From NCBI GenBank assembly GCA_900708905.1, contig CAADRB010000021.1, positions 2,243,898 through 2,307,897 of the forward strand: a stretch of DNA of 64,000 nucleotides. The letters run 5' to 3'. A program made the position numbers and the translations under genes. Source of the stretch: Hymenolepis diminuta. Lineage: Eukaryota; Platyhelminthes; Cestoda; Cyclophyllidea; Hymenolepididae. The notes beneath the pieces are model-generated. The model was not told the DNA's origin. It made no database searches and saw only the letters and a program-made list of their open reading frames with translations. The first letter of the stretch is position 1. The number at the start of each line of letters is the position of its first letter. This document shows, one piece after another, positions 19,271-32,400 of this stretch.

Positions 19271-21471
19271 TATTCACTGAGCTTTTATACATTATAAACA
19301 TTAGTGAAGATTAAATGTAAGTTCCATATATCTAGAACGCTAGCAGTGGTTAAAATTAGAGGATATTTGACAAATCTTTTCAGATCTGATTCAGTAACTT
19401 ATGATAAACAACGTAGATCGCTTTTCTAGATTTGATTTCCTAGGATATAATCAATTCATATCACAATTTTTGGTTATAAATTAGAATGCTACTGCAATCA
19501 GGAGTGCTCTGAAGGATAACTCTCAATGCCCTTCCAGAATTACATTTTATTTGCATTCCCCACGGCAGTACCTCGGTTTTCCGTCCGCGAAGTTGGAGTG
19601 ACGTCCCTATGACGCATAAATCCTGTCTGACATGCTTAAACGCACCCATCAATTTTCACTCTTTCTATAACCGCCTCGTTTCATATAAGAGTACTCCTGC
19701 GCTCATGCTCACGCGCGGCCTTTCCCAAGTGACTCATATAAAACTATCCTTGTTGTCCAGACAACGACAACGCACGCTGGTCAGTATGGACTCCTACACG
19801 TCCTGTCCATCTCCTCTCTTCCTCAGCACGCTGCTCTCTCTCCCCCTCTCTTTGTTACTCGTTGTGGCCTCCTTGAACACATCTTTGGCCTAATCAACTC
19901 TTGGTGTTCTACTTTACAATTGTTGTTGTCTTCTGCTCAAACAGATACGAATTGGTGACCGTTACTGCTGTTGTTATCGTGACTCCAACAACTTATTTAA
20001 AAATGTAAAAATGGCAGGTTGAATGATTTTTCGATCTTAATTTGGAAAGTTCTGTTTATAAAATTGATTTATTGATTTTTTATCTCTTTTACTTCATTCT
20101 GTTGGGAATTTACATCGATAGCCTTCCAGAATCGTGATAAACGTCCACGAAATTTTTATTAAGATTAAAAAAGTGAATTTATATTTATAAAGTACATGAA
20201 TATAATTAAATCCTTTGAAATGCATTTTAACTTAATGAAAAAGAACATGTTAGCGACAATAATTTTAAATTCAATTTGAGAGACAGACATTTGCAACACA
20301 TGGTAGTTGTTCTAGGTAAAAGAAAATAAAGGTGTTGAGAAGTTACTTGAAAGCTCAGAAAAAATAAATCAGATCAAAATATAATCGGTTCAAAAGTTGG
20401 TTTTTAAATGCAAATTAATTAATTGTTTTCGGTCTGTTTTCAAAAAAAAACGTCGTTTTCGTATAGAATTAGGCTATTTTAAATATCAAACTGATTTTAG
20501 TCAATTCAAGATTTAAAATTGCCAAATTTGGCCGCTATTTTCCATTTAAAGGTCAGAAGACTTTAGCTTCTAATATTTTCCGTTTTCAAAGATACTATCT
20601 TAAGCAATGCAAAGCTCTTTAAAATGATCACAAGGCACTTTTGTAAAAGTATTTTGCGAACTATTTAGTGTATTTGAGTTAAGGAAATGCATTATTACAC
20701 TTGAATTAACAGAAAAGTATTTTAATAAAATTTCTCAATTTGAATAATTATTTCATTCATTGCAAAATTATTAAAATGAATTTTGAATATTTTAGCTAAA
20801 GAAACATCTGAATAAGAGAAATAGTAGTATAGTTCGAATGATGTGCTAATGGTAAATATTCAGACAAGAATAAAAAGCTAGATTTTTATTAATAAATAAA
20901 GTATAACTAGTTCCAGTGAAGCCGTTTTTTAATCTGGCTGAGATATTTCCATTAAAATGTAATGAGCTCAAATGCTAACAGGAGGCAACACCTTTTTTCA
21001 AACCAGAAGAACATGAATTGAGATGGACTAATAGTGTATTGAACAGTTACAGGGAAAAGAGAGGGGAGAGTGATAGTCGTAGGAAGGAGGACCGTCTTAG
21101 CTGCGTGTGTGACGGTAGAATTGTTTGGAAGGAGTAGATGAAGAAATAGTCTCATTTTTTGGTCTTCTTTCGTTGATGGACAGCTGGAAATTAAGGTGGA
21201 GGTTTCAGTGAACAGGTGCGCAATACATAGAGACCAAGAAGGCATGCGAATTAGCGTGCGCAGTTACTACATATCCTTCATCTCTATAGTTATCGGCTTT
21301 TTGACTTAACAGGTATAGTTCAATTAAGAGTCTAAAGCTAAAAATTCAGAAGTTAATTTCTTGATTTCTGAATGATTATTCATTTCTATGGCGTCGAGAG
21401 TTGATTAACCAGTAGATTGAAAATGAAGGATGAATCCTTATGCATTTCCTAAAATTTTATCAATGTCATCA

Positions 21472-21840
21472 CTAATCGTTGGGACCTAATTATCTCGACT
21501 ACATAGTAGCACTTGAAGTGTTTGGTCCTGCTGCAACCTAAAATCCTTCGTAGAGAACCATCGTGTGTCCTCAAGTGGTATATTTTAATTAGTGGAATAA
21601 GTTAATTAAATGGTCCTTGAATGAGAGCTGTTCTGGAATTCAGTTTCCCGCAACGATGACCGAAATCATTCTATTTGTTCATATTATTCCTCTTATATAA
21701 GATTATATAAAATCTTCACGTACCTTACACGCATACACGTTTGTCAGTTACCGGCTCTTCCGCTTCCCTCTCATCTTCTCTGTCCCTCATCTCTCTCGTA
21801 TCCTCTTAAAACTCAACGAGAGCAACATATGGGTCACGCT
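21472..21840 (+). repeat. Dispersed repeat, family 5, copy 1
   Basis: Blocks CTAATTATCTCGACT, TCCTGCTGCAACCT, CATCGTGTGTCCTCAAGTG, TATTTTAATTAGTGGAATAA and GTCCTTGAATG, then a long CT-rich tail (CCCTCTCATCTTCTCTGTCC), recur in the same order at 45975. About 350 nt, same orientation. Element class unknown; no terminal repeats or coding capacity seen. Confidence 0.7.
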
Positions 21841-24462
21841 ATTTTGACTAATCTGTATCTATGGATAGCTGGAGAACTAAGGTCTATTACTAAATTTGTG
21901 GGGCTCATTAAGGGCTACTTAAAAGGGAACCTTATTAATTTTTCAACCTGTAAATCCATTAATTTATCCTAATTTGAATTCAATAGGAGATTGAAATGAT
22001 AAAATTTTATCAGAATTAACGAAACAGGGTGAATAAATCATACTATTAATCATAAAACGAATACTTTTCCAAAGATGTCACGCAATTTGGTGATTTTAAA
22101 GAATAAGTTTTATAACATTACGGATTCCTTTAATAACTTCCATGCTTTGATATTGTTCTAAAATGTCTCCAAAATATTCATTATTGTAGCAGATCGATTC
22201 TGTTTCTAATACAGAAAAAAATGGCGTTTTTCTAAACCTGAAAACCAACGTTTGAGCAAGAAATAAAATAAGCAACAACAAAGAAAATGTAAGAGAGAAA
22301 AAGGATGAGGATAAATATGGAGAGAGGAGGAAAGAAAACCTCTGCTTGGAATTTTCGAAAGCTGGGATTAATAATGCGGATGCAAATCAATAAGTGATAC
22401 AAAGCCTAGATTTGAGCTTGAGGTAAAATCCACTGAGTAAAATTACTTAAAATAATTACTAAAGGTTTGAATCTTTAATGTTATTAATTTTACTGAAATC
22501 TTTTGTGAGCAACGTTCTACTTTCATATTAATGTGCATTTCATATCGGATAAGTCAGTTCACACTATCACTTACGAAGAAATGACTTAGCCTGTAAAAAT
22601 ATATTAAAAATCTGAAATAAAAAATGTCGTTAAAACTTTCAGATTTTGCCTAGAAATTTGAGGAAATATAAATCACTTTCTGTTAATTTCATTTAATTAA
22701 TATGACCACGGAGTTTAATCTTCGCCCCCTTGAAGAGACAGCAGTACCCCTACCATTACCTCAACCCTAATTATTTTTGGATTATTTTAAATAATATTAA
22801 ACAAGTCCCATGAATTTATCAATTATTAAAATTAGTTTAATTAAATAAAGATTTCTGTGAAATAAGTGATTTTATTAATTAAAAAATTAACAAATAATTA
22901 ATGAATAATGAGTTTGAATTATATCCTTATTGATCTAAGGTGTATCTCCTTTTCAGAGCCTACCCGTTCGTATGATCTTATGGCACGCAATTTAAATTTC
23001 ATAATACAAATTTGAATTTCTATGAAATCGATGGATTATATCCTAAAAGTTTCTTACAATCAATGTTTCCATCTACGTGGTAAAGGCTTCAATGGAAAAT
23101 TATTTTTTACGTTTTATGTTTTACCTTCCCCCAATACATGGCAGAATCGTAGCTTAAGGATATCTATTTGAAGACACGCATTGCAAACGTTCGTATCTTG
23201 CCCTCTCTCCCCCTCTTCTCTGCGTTCTTTGTCTCGTTTTTCTCTCTCTCTAACTCTCCCGAATTATTGTAATTTCTGTCCAATACCTTCTCGGCTCTAG
23301 ATTGATATCAACTGGTTTTCACATTTAAAAAAAGGGAAAGTTTTAATGATGCCAACTTATTTGAACGGATAAGTGACGTAAATTGAGGTAATCTAATGGA
23401 TCAGTTATAATGGACTGCATAAAACACAGGGAATGAGAGGTCAACTAAAGGGATCACAACATTTTCCCGAATACGATCAGCTGTATTATGTTCTCCGAAA
23501 AAATGAGCGAGTTCTTGTCTGTGACCGACCTTACCAAATCAAGTCAATTTTTTTTGCTCTGTGGACGAAAAAAAGCAGAAAGACACATGATTTGAACACA
23601 ATAGAGCCCATTTGAGGCGAAGTGTAATTACAAAAACAGAATTCTTCCTCTAATTTCGATTAAAAGCAAATAATTTTGTTCATTTTTTTAAAATTAAAAA
23701 TCAAGAGGGAGAGAGTTATATCTATTCCAGACAAAAAAGCCTTTGTACTTTGAAACCTATTTACGCAAATAAATCAGAAGCTCATAAACTATTCATGTGA
23801 AACAAGCAGCAACGGAAGAATGCGAAGTTTTGTTTTCCTATTTCCCCTTAAAACTTCTGGAGGCCGGTTTTATCTTTATCTGGACAATTATCAAACGAAC
23901 GTTAGAAAAACCAGTGGGATAAGTTTAATTTCACCCCACTCATGGTTTTATTAATGAAATAAAAGACTTGCAATATTCAATGATATATTCAGAAGATCAA
24001 AAATACAGGATGAATTAGAATATTCGAGGTATTGCGTCTGGAATGGTAGGTACTCAAACACAACAAGAATATGAATAGAGGAATGCATAAAAGTTACAAA
24101 GAACTTGATACAACGAACTTATTGATTAATATTAGAGAATAATGATGAGGAAAAGACAGCAGTTCTGCAACCAGAAAACTGAAACTGCGCCAGTGTTCAA
24201 GTAGGACGCAAAGAAAATATATTCAATAACAAGGGGAAAATCGATAAGCAACTGAAATTCAAAGGTTTGAACCATATACGGCGGCGTTTTGAAGCCAGAT
24301 ACTTTTAATGATAGATTGAAATAGATTTAAAGACCGACTATTCAAAATTGTCATTTATCCGAGTTATATAATCTACCCAATTCTCATCAGACCTCTTAGT
24401 CAATGTTAGACTTTTGAATTACTTGTGAAATTCCGATGAGTACCTCCCTCACGAAATTAAGG

Positions 24463-24861
24463 TCATTCAATTTCTTTGGACAGATACAGATTTTGACTTC
24501 TTGTGCTCCGTGGTCCCCAATTGACAAAGGTGAAGTCTGACTCTTTCTCCGTGCGAATGTCAGCCAGGTCTTTTATGAAGACATTCTTGCATTTATCAAA
24601 TAGGTTATTATTAGTAAATTCTGCTTCTGGATCATGGTGAAGTTCACCGATCTGTAAAACCACGTTTTTAAGGCACAATTTGGGGATGCAATATTCTGAC
24701 TGTCCAGTGTTCAGGTTCCGATTATTAGCAAACTGTTTTAGCAGTTTCGAGAGAATTTCTCGTTGTTTATGCAGCATAAATTTTCTACGTTCCAGTTGTT
24801 CCATTAAATTTTCCTGCCGTTTTTCCCTGATTTGTTCAAGTTTATCCATTTTTGGGGACAT
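24463..24861 (-). CDS. Small coiled-coil protein, 132 codons, unrecognised
   Basis: A single open frame from ATG at 24861 (complement) to a stop at 24463. The first about 47 residues are strongly charged and heptad-like (MDKLEQIREKRQENLMEQLE then LHKQREILSKLLKQF), a likely coiled coil; the rest is mixed polar with a few Cys and Trp and no signal peptide or membrane segment. At 132 codons it is the longest open frame in the window and has coding-like composition, unlike the Leu/Phe-rich chance frames around it. No intron, promoter or near poly(A) signal is clear; AATAAA on this strand occurs about 0.5 kb downstream. It could be one exon of a larger gene. No family recognised. Confidence 0.45.
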   Translation of the reverse strand: MSPKMDKLEQIREKRQENLMEQLERRKFMLHKQREILSKLLKQFANNRNLNTGQSEYCIPKLCLKNVVLQIGELHHDPEAEFTNNNLFDKCKNVFIKDLADIRTEKESDFTFVNWGPRSTRSQNLYLSKEIE

Positions 24862-26219
24862 TTTATGTATTAATTTTAAACTAATAATTTCTTTTTCAAG
24901 ACTACATTGCCAAATAATACAATTCTAGTTTACAATCCCAAAATATTCACAAAAATAGCAATGGAGAGGAAAGGGAAGGCAAACTTAACGTTGTTAGAAC
25001 TTTATACAACCACATCCAAATTTATGGCTTATTAGACTCATTTGTTATTCTCTCTTATTCAAATTCTTTCCCATGTTTAAAATTTCTAAAATGTTTACTT
25101 GTGTCAAGGATAATAACAATAAAGTAACTGTGGCAGACCTGATCACTAAAGAATGGTATAAGAATAGATCCGGCTTCATTTAGACTTCAGAATATTAAAA
25201 TAATTGTTCCATCGATAGGATGTCAAAGCAGTTTAGAGCCAAAAGGAAAGATAAATATAGATTTATTCCTAAGGTCTACGAATCTGCTTTCCTTGTTTAC
25301 TAAGCTATATTGCACTTCGCCTTATTTCCCTAGGAAGAAATTATTTAGCAGCCAAGTTCACGAGTAGCCAACATTAAATCAATATATTCAAAATTTTTTT
25401 GATTGAAGCATTGATTGAACCAAAGTGGAGTGACACTTTATGCTGTGTAGGGGAAACATAGTATCAATCTGATTGCACGTAATTATACAAAATTTTAGAG
25501 TAAAGTGCCAAAATTTGAGACGTAATTTCATATACTTGTTTGATCCGAAAGTTTTACTTAATTACGCTGACATTCCTTCCCATTAATTAAGTTTGTGTTT
25601 AAATCCATACGAGCGATTCTCGCAAAAATAGAAAACAACCTATAAATGCAGAACTGAATATTGACTTTACTGATACGGATTACTACTGTCATAAATTTAA
25701 GCCAGTTTTAATAGCCAAGCGGTAGCCTGGAATGTTCTCGACTTTTATGGGACAGCTGCAGCAAAAAAATATTAAAGCTGAAGGGTATTACTATAATCAT
25801 ATTTAGCCTAAGCATTATGCAAGAATTCCAACTGAAAACCATGTTCTAAGTAGTTTGTTCAGTCTACCTCCGAACGATCAACCAATTTTGAAAGATTGGG
25901 TCTAATTCTGGCAATAAAGAATGTTTCAAAATTTTTTCCCGCCATTTTTTCTTAGGCTTTGGAAAAAATATACTATCCTAACACTAAATTTCAATAAGGA
26001 GGTATTTCTGTAATTGGGAAAACACAACAAGTATCTCCTTTAATTTAATTAGTCAATTTGGTAAAAAGATGCAGTTGTTGACTTTTTAGGCTGCTGCTTT
26101 ACCTCACTTATAGCAAATTTTAGCTATTCTTTGAAATAAATATAAATTATTCCTGTTAAGTATACAATATAATTCGTGATTAGTTAAAAAGGATTAATGT
26201 GGTTATCTACTATAGCCAG

Positions 26220-26329
26220 CAGATGTCTATCAACACCTGGCGATTAGAAATGATTGACCAGAGATAATATCTCCACTAAAGTGTCCACAGGCGTTCTCGC
26301 GTGTCTGCGTGTTTGGCCATAGACATCTG
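26220..26329. repeat. Inverted repeat around a GC-richer patch
   Basis: CAGATGTCTAT at 26220-26230 is matched by its exact reverse complement ATAGACATCTG at 26319-26329. The 88 nt between are richer in G and C (GGCGTTCTCGCGTGTCTGCG) than the surroundings. Could be a folded RNA or a small inverted-repeat element; arms are short. Confidence 0.45.
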
Positions 26330-26449
26330 AACGAGTGTTCATCATCACGTCGAGACTCCGACGACGAGATATGGCTGACGTCTAACGAAGAAATTTTTTT
26401 GTTTATAAACCTAACTTACTCACTAATAAATTGGAATGACTTGCCTGCC

Positions 26450-26471
26450 GTCACCATACTGATCTGGTGAC
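26450..26471. repeat. Hairpin-forming sequence
   Basis: GTCACCA and TGGTGAC form a perfect 7-bp stem around an 8-nt loop. The right arm and following ATGA overlap a block also seen in the family 4 repeat (CTGGTGACATG), so this may be a third, truncated member. Confidence 0.4.
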
Positions 26472-29400
26472 ATGAGGGGCTTGATTTATTCCATCTATTC
26501 GATGAATGTGGCCCCAGTAGACTAAACGTTATTACGTCATCAATCCTACTTTCCTCCACAAATACTGTGACTCACACTTATTTTATTTTTAAATATAATA
26601 TTTTATGCATTTCAAGTATTTCCATAAAGCCGCTAGTCGTAAATAATTATAACTTCATAACTTACTCAGAATATGGGTTTATGAAAAAACGATGAGGCGA
26701 TTCCGCTAAATTTACAATCAAAGCGGTCCTGTTATTCTGTCAGTTAAAATTTTCGAAGTAAAATACTTTCCCTCTTTTATTGGAGGTTGTGTCCTTATTA
26801 ATAACTAAATTTGATAATAAGTAGTGCTTTTGTAATCCAAATTTTTTTTAAAAATATAAACATTATACACTTTATCGAGTTATTTCAATTAGAGTATATG
26901 CGTTTGCTCACGATAAATCAACGTTTAACTATTTCTTTATCTTTAATATGTCTGAACACGAGGTCCAGTTTGCGATAATGTGAAGGCTGAACATAAAGTC
27001 CAGATATAAAAGTTGATCTTGAGATTCACATTTTATGGTATGGTTCGTTGCAAGTAATTTACCCACCCCTCTTCCACTTTATTACAATCCTCACTGTACA
27101 AGAAGATGCGTAAAGACTGAGTTGTGACGAGCAAGATTTATAAAATAACAGAAACCACGTGAAGCGAAATAAAGAACATGTAGGTCTCTAGGGGAGGTCA
27201 TGCACCTCATTGGGATAAGGTAAATGGCTCGAGAGATACAAGAATGAACCAGCATAGAGCACTGTAATGTCTGCACACAGGAATATGGATGATCTAATAA
27301 TGACTTCCTTGAACAGAAAAAATACAGTTTCAAAATCTGCATAATATTCTATTTATTATATTGGATTCATTGGATGAGATCACTCATGGTCGGCTGCCTG
27401 TTAAAATTATGTATCAGCCAAATAGACTGCAAAATTGTCATTCCACACTCGATTTGATTGAACAAACCTATTCAATTGCTCTTACATTCACTTATTTTGG
27501 TCGATTGAGCATTGTACTTTAGAGTTTATGGGTTGGAGTCTAACTACTCCAGACTAATTACTGTGGAAATTTCGGTTTGCAGTCAGAAATGCTAATGATG
27601 TGCTATAGTATGCCTAACAGTCATAACTGGAGTGATTAATGGTTCCAATTCAAATTAAACAAGAATTTGATCTAACATTAGAGTCGTTTTTTTCTTCCGA
27701 AAGCAGGTCGATAAAAATGGACTTCGAAAAACCTTTAGCTCATGTTTAGCAGATTTAGTAATCAAATGAGAGTACAAAGCGCTAAGCCCTTTGCCGACCA
27801 AATTAGTGTTATAATTATATATTATTGATCTCTTAAAGAAATTGTATTTCCTTCTAGAAGATGTTGAAAATTTGACGGTTCGTAACCTAGTCAAAAATGC
27901 AATCTCCCCCATTAAATGACCTATTTATCAGACGTATCAAATCTGCTAGCAACATTTGGAGAGAGTTATAGTAGAAATAAGCTGGATTTTGTGAGCTTGA
28001 GTGCTCATTAAGATTATTCTTCGCAGATAAGAAGAGAGTAACTCTTGTTTCTCTCACCCATATGACAATAAAATTGATGTGAGCTCACATTACCTGGTAT
28101 TATTGCTCCAACTCATATATTTTCTCCTGTTTTCTTCTAAGTGCTGAAAATATAATATTCTATCTTTCTGATTATTTGCACTCGATAGAAAAAGAGAATG
28201 ATAAAGTGCTATTACTTTTGCATTAAATAATTTTAATTCTATTTTTACTGAACAGTCATTGACAGATACCAATGAGCTTTTAACGTAATTGGTTGAAAAG
28301 TCTAAAACAAATTGTTTTGCATGACCTTTCATTCTTGTTAAAGATTACTTTTTGTTTAGATCTTGAAATTGCTGCAAAACTGGCCTTGGCCAACACTTTT
28401 GTAGAACAGGGAAAAGCTTTGAATAGTTTGAATGAATGATGAATCGGATGTCCTCTTCGTGGAAAATAGGGAAAAGACAAATATATTTAAATGTGCCGAA
28501 TTGTGCAAAGTTTTGAAAAAACAAAGTTCACTTTTTATTTAATTGAAAAATGGAACAGTGGAAAGATGTTTGAATGTAAATAGCTGTAAAAGTCTGAGTA
28601 ATACATTCTTTGTGAAATAATCTCCTTGAAATGTAAACTTATCAGTTATTTTGACAATTTGAAATAAAAGGAAAATTTCAACATGAGTAAATTTCAGTGA
28701 TATATCATGTGGTATAAGCAAAGCATCAAATTATTCAATGCATATATGGATTCCACACACCATGGACATTTATTAAATCAAAAGACAAGGGAATGAATTT
28801 CAAATATTTTAAAATCGGGATATCAGGATAAGAAACCGGCAGTGAGTTCTGCTCTACTAAATGTATCACCGTGTATCGTCTTATCTACACGGGGTTGGCT
28901 GAGGAAGGATACTGACAAATCAAATGTCAGATAAAAACTTAAGTTGCATTAACCGGCCAACAGACAATGCGCAAAGTGGTGATAATTTCACCCATCATTC
29001 TGGGAGGCAAATGCTGAATATGAAGCATCAGGATATTGAAAGTTAAACTCTCCCATTTTGAATACTTAGACAAATAAATGTTCCTGAATTAAAACAAATG
29101 AAACTCGTGATGTCCTGATTTGATCGCTCATTTACTAATGGCCGCCCCCCACACCCCCATTTTATGTCTTATGGACTCGTTTGCTGTTCCACTTACACTG
29201 ACATCTCTAAATGATTAAAACTAGTAAAAAAATTTGAATTTATTCCCTGCCTCTACTTGATCCCTTGACCTTCATTCCCTACCAGACTTATATACAATTT
29301 TCTTTGTCCTGTAGGTATATAAATATGCGGAACTTCAATGAATTTTGTAGAAAATGTTCATTTTTGCAAATTGGTTTATTATTGAAAATGGTTGATTAAT

Positions 29401-32400
29401 TTTTAGTAGTATTGCTGTAGTTCAAAATTACTATATTGAATTCTTTTGCTAGTGAAACTGTGGAAATAAAACGAGCTCACAGTTGATAAAAAATCAAAAT
29501 TTAAAACTTGAATGAAACTATGAAGAAGAAAATTTTGGTGATTATTACATGTAAACAAAGCATAATGCAGAATGTGGGGCTTACAAATATTTTAAAACAA
29601 TTGTTATCAACTGTATTTTAATTTTTATTGTATACTTAAATATGAATTCTCGTATATTATATAGCAAAACTTTAACGCAAAAAAATTAATTTTTCCTATC
29701 TTACATGCATTTATACGGAAAAGCTGCAAGAAAAAATTCTTTTTAAAAAAAATTTTGTGAAGTAACTTGAATAAAATGTTTTGTATTTCTTAATGAAAAA
29801 ATGTAAAAATGAAATAACTCGTGGTATTTAACCATCTAAATGTCAAGTGCAGAAAAACAAAATAGTTGAAAAGTTGAGCGAATTTATAATGAAAATCAAA
29901 TTTTAATTTTATTAAAAACAATTTTTCAGAAAAAAACTTTTAAAACATTAATATGCAAATGTTTTAAGCTTGAGGTTTTTTGGCGAGATTTTGTGGTGAT
30001 ATTTCACTCTTAACCGTTCACTAAGAATGTGTCAGTGACCACATCATCTAAGTAAACAGAAACCCATAAATCATGCACGATCATATTGCAGATTCTAAAA
30101 TTATGGCGCGAAATGAGTGACATTTTGAGAGTACATAAAACCAAATTGAAAAAATTGTAATATTTTAACAAGCAGGGGAAATAATATGAAAGTGACACTA
30201 CAGTGTAGGTTTTCAATCATAAAACCTTCATTCACCGAATTATTCATTATATACTAATCCGATAACGTAATTAATGGTTTATTTATAAATGAGGTACATA
30301 TTAATTCATTTGAGCAAATGTATGAACCCTTATAGGATTTAATTTTTAAAAGGCACTTCAATTTATTACTAGCTCGGATTGAAGCAAATATTTTGTTTCG
30401 CTACTTCGAGCATTTGTTCTTTACTAGATTGAAATCATCACAAATAAGTAATATCACCTCCAAAGTCATCCGTTGACAAAAGCAGATCAGGACCGGAAAT
30501 GGAATTTCGATAATTGATGGCTTCATACTTCTGTAATCTTTTCTAATACGTTCTCGTGGCAAGAAAATTGCAGTTTCTTAACTTTCCGCTCTTTAATAAG
30601 AGTTACTATAAAATTTTAATAAAAATGAGTGAAAGTATAAATTTGATTTAAGAAATTTAAAATAATTTCAATATTCTTGAAAAAAGATATATTTGCTTTT
30701 TGTACAGCATGTTTTATTAAAGCATATTATATGTCTCGCATGAGTGACCGTATCACCGCCCAAGTGCAGAAAATTAATTTGTTACTCTTATTTAAACAAC
30801 AAAATTAAGGCCATATTTTAGGCACTGGTATCCCCTTTGATATTCATAATTTCGGCAAATTTTCAGAATATTTTAATTAAAAACTCTTAAAATATTTAAG
30901 GTAAAATTATTTTAACAAATATTTATTAATTTTTATAGTTTACTATTAGTAACTGAAAACAGTGTCCGACTTTTGAAGATTCACTGCAATTGGAAAAGAA
31001 AATAAAACGATTTAACTAATTTTGCTGCCATCAACGCTAATAATAAAAGTACTGGGTGGACCATGTTTTGAATCAACCGGTTCTGATCTGAGATATCATG
31101 CTGTATCAATTTCCTCTCATTCGTTTCCTCGCTGGTTCTCCATGTCTCCAAGAGGACTTGAATCCGATTAACCAATCAGAGTATGCGGTGACCTCTATAG
31201 ATGTAAACCTCTACCTCATCATCCCCTACGTGACAGAATGTTTTCGTAATTTACATTTTACAGTTGAAACTCGTTTTGTACGAACCAGATGTCTTCTTCT
31301 TGACTTCTATCTCTCTACTCGCACTATTACTAAAATTTACTCAATCGCCTTCAGAAGATATAATACATCTATGAAAGTAACAGCTTTGTCACTCTCAAAT
31401 CTTTACGCTTGTGTACTTTAAGATACCGCTGTCTTCTGATGTTGAATGAGTCAAAAGAGGGATTTACAAAATGTGATGATCGAAATACAGACGTCTTCCA
31501 CAATTGCCCCGAAAACTAATTCCTAATCAGAATCAACTCGTAAACAATTTTAAACTATTTAAGGAAAATACCAGTCAGGACTTTTATTTTCCTCTAACCT
31601 TGTTAAATAGGCCGGTAAAAGATCTGCATTTTTCGATTGGAATTTTATTTTTATCTAAACTTTAACTGAGCACTTTTTGGGTAATTGTGCAAAATGTATA
31701 AATATGTAAATTATAAAATACATTTATCACACAAATAATCTAATACTTAATAAATTTTATTCACAATGACTTAAACTAGTGAATTTACTTATAGATATCA
31801 ACTATAGTCAAAGAAATGTTTGATTTATATTATGCAAAGCTCGATAGATATAATAAACTCCATTGTTGAGAGAGGGTAAAGGATTCATTATTACTCATAG
31901 TAAGGCAAACAAATAAACTGGAAGTATCTGAACGCTTTTATAAACTCAAAATGATCTACTGGGAGGGCGATGGGACTCGGATCTGATTGAACTTTCCTTA
32001 CTAGAAATCGAGATTCAGCAGTAGATTAATTTGTTATTAATAAATGTAATACTTATTTTTCAGTGCTTATGGTTTAAGATACTACTCACAGTGAGATATT
32101 TAGAATAATACCATTTTTATAATCCTCTAACAGAGGAGCATTTTTTGACACTGCTACAATTCACTCTGACAAATTACAGTTAGGGAATAAAACTGAATTG
32201 GACTTACTCTACCACTCGACTGGCGTACAAAAATGAACGCAATTTTTGGATCCGCTGTTGATGAATGAGCCATGATGATTATACGTTTAGCGTAGGTAAT
32301 TTTCAAATCAAACAATCGCGTAATTATAGGTTTGGAATTAAATGGGTTAGCTGAACCTACCTATACAGAAGCGCGAAGGAACTGTAAGCCTTACTTACAA

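Larger units (their letters stand above)
16385..24462. other. Gene-poor stretch with dispersed repeats
   Basis: No gene supported across 8 kb. It holds family 2 repeats (17.7 and 19.0 kb), a family 5 repeat (21.5 kb), and several purine- or pyrimidine-rich patches (16.8, 19.8, 21.1, 22.3, 23.2 kb). The segment 19560-19900 is visibly richer in G and C and contains two ATATAA boxes. Open frames across the pyrimidine-rich patches (19609-19893 +, 20952-21245 -) are Leu/Ser-rich artefacts of CT runs. Confidence 0.5.

Noticed and set aside
19609..19893. 94-codon plus-strand frame with a Leu-rich end resembling a membrane segment
   Set aside because: The Leu/Ser run comes from a CT-rich repeat tract; there is no splice or start context.
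20952..21245. 97-codon minus-strand frame
   Set aside because: Leu/Thr/Ser-rich product of a purine-rich tract of the same kind as other dispersed tracts.
30981..31175. Similarity to 58653-58868 around AGGACTTGAA
   Set aside because: Only a short word is shared; not enough to call a repeat family.
31098..31421. 107-codon plus-strand frame
   Set aside because: Chance-like composition, no domain, no acceptor or donor, and a competing antisense frame.
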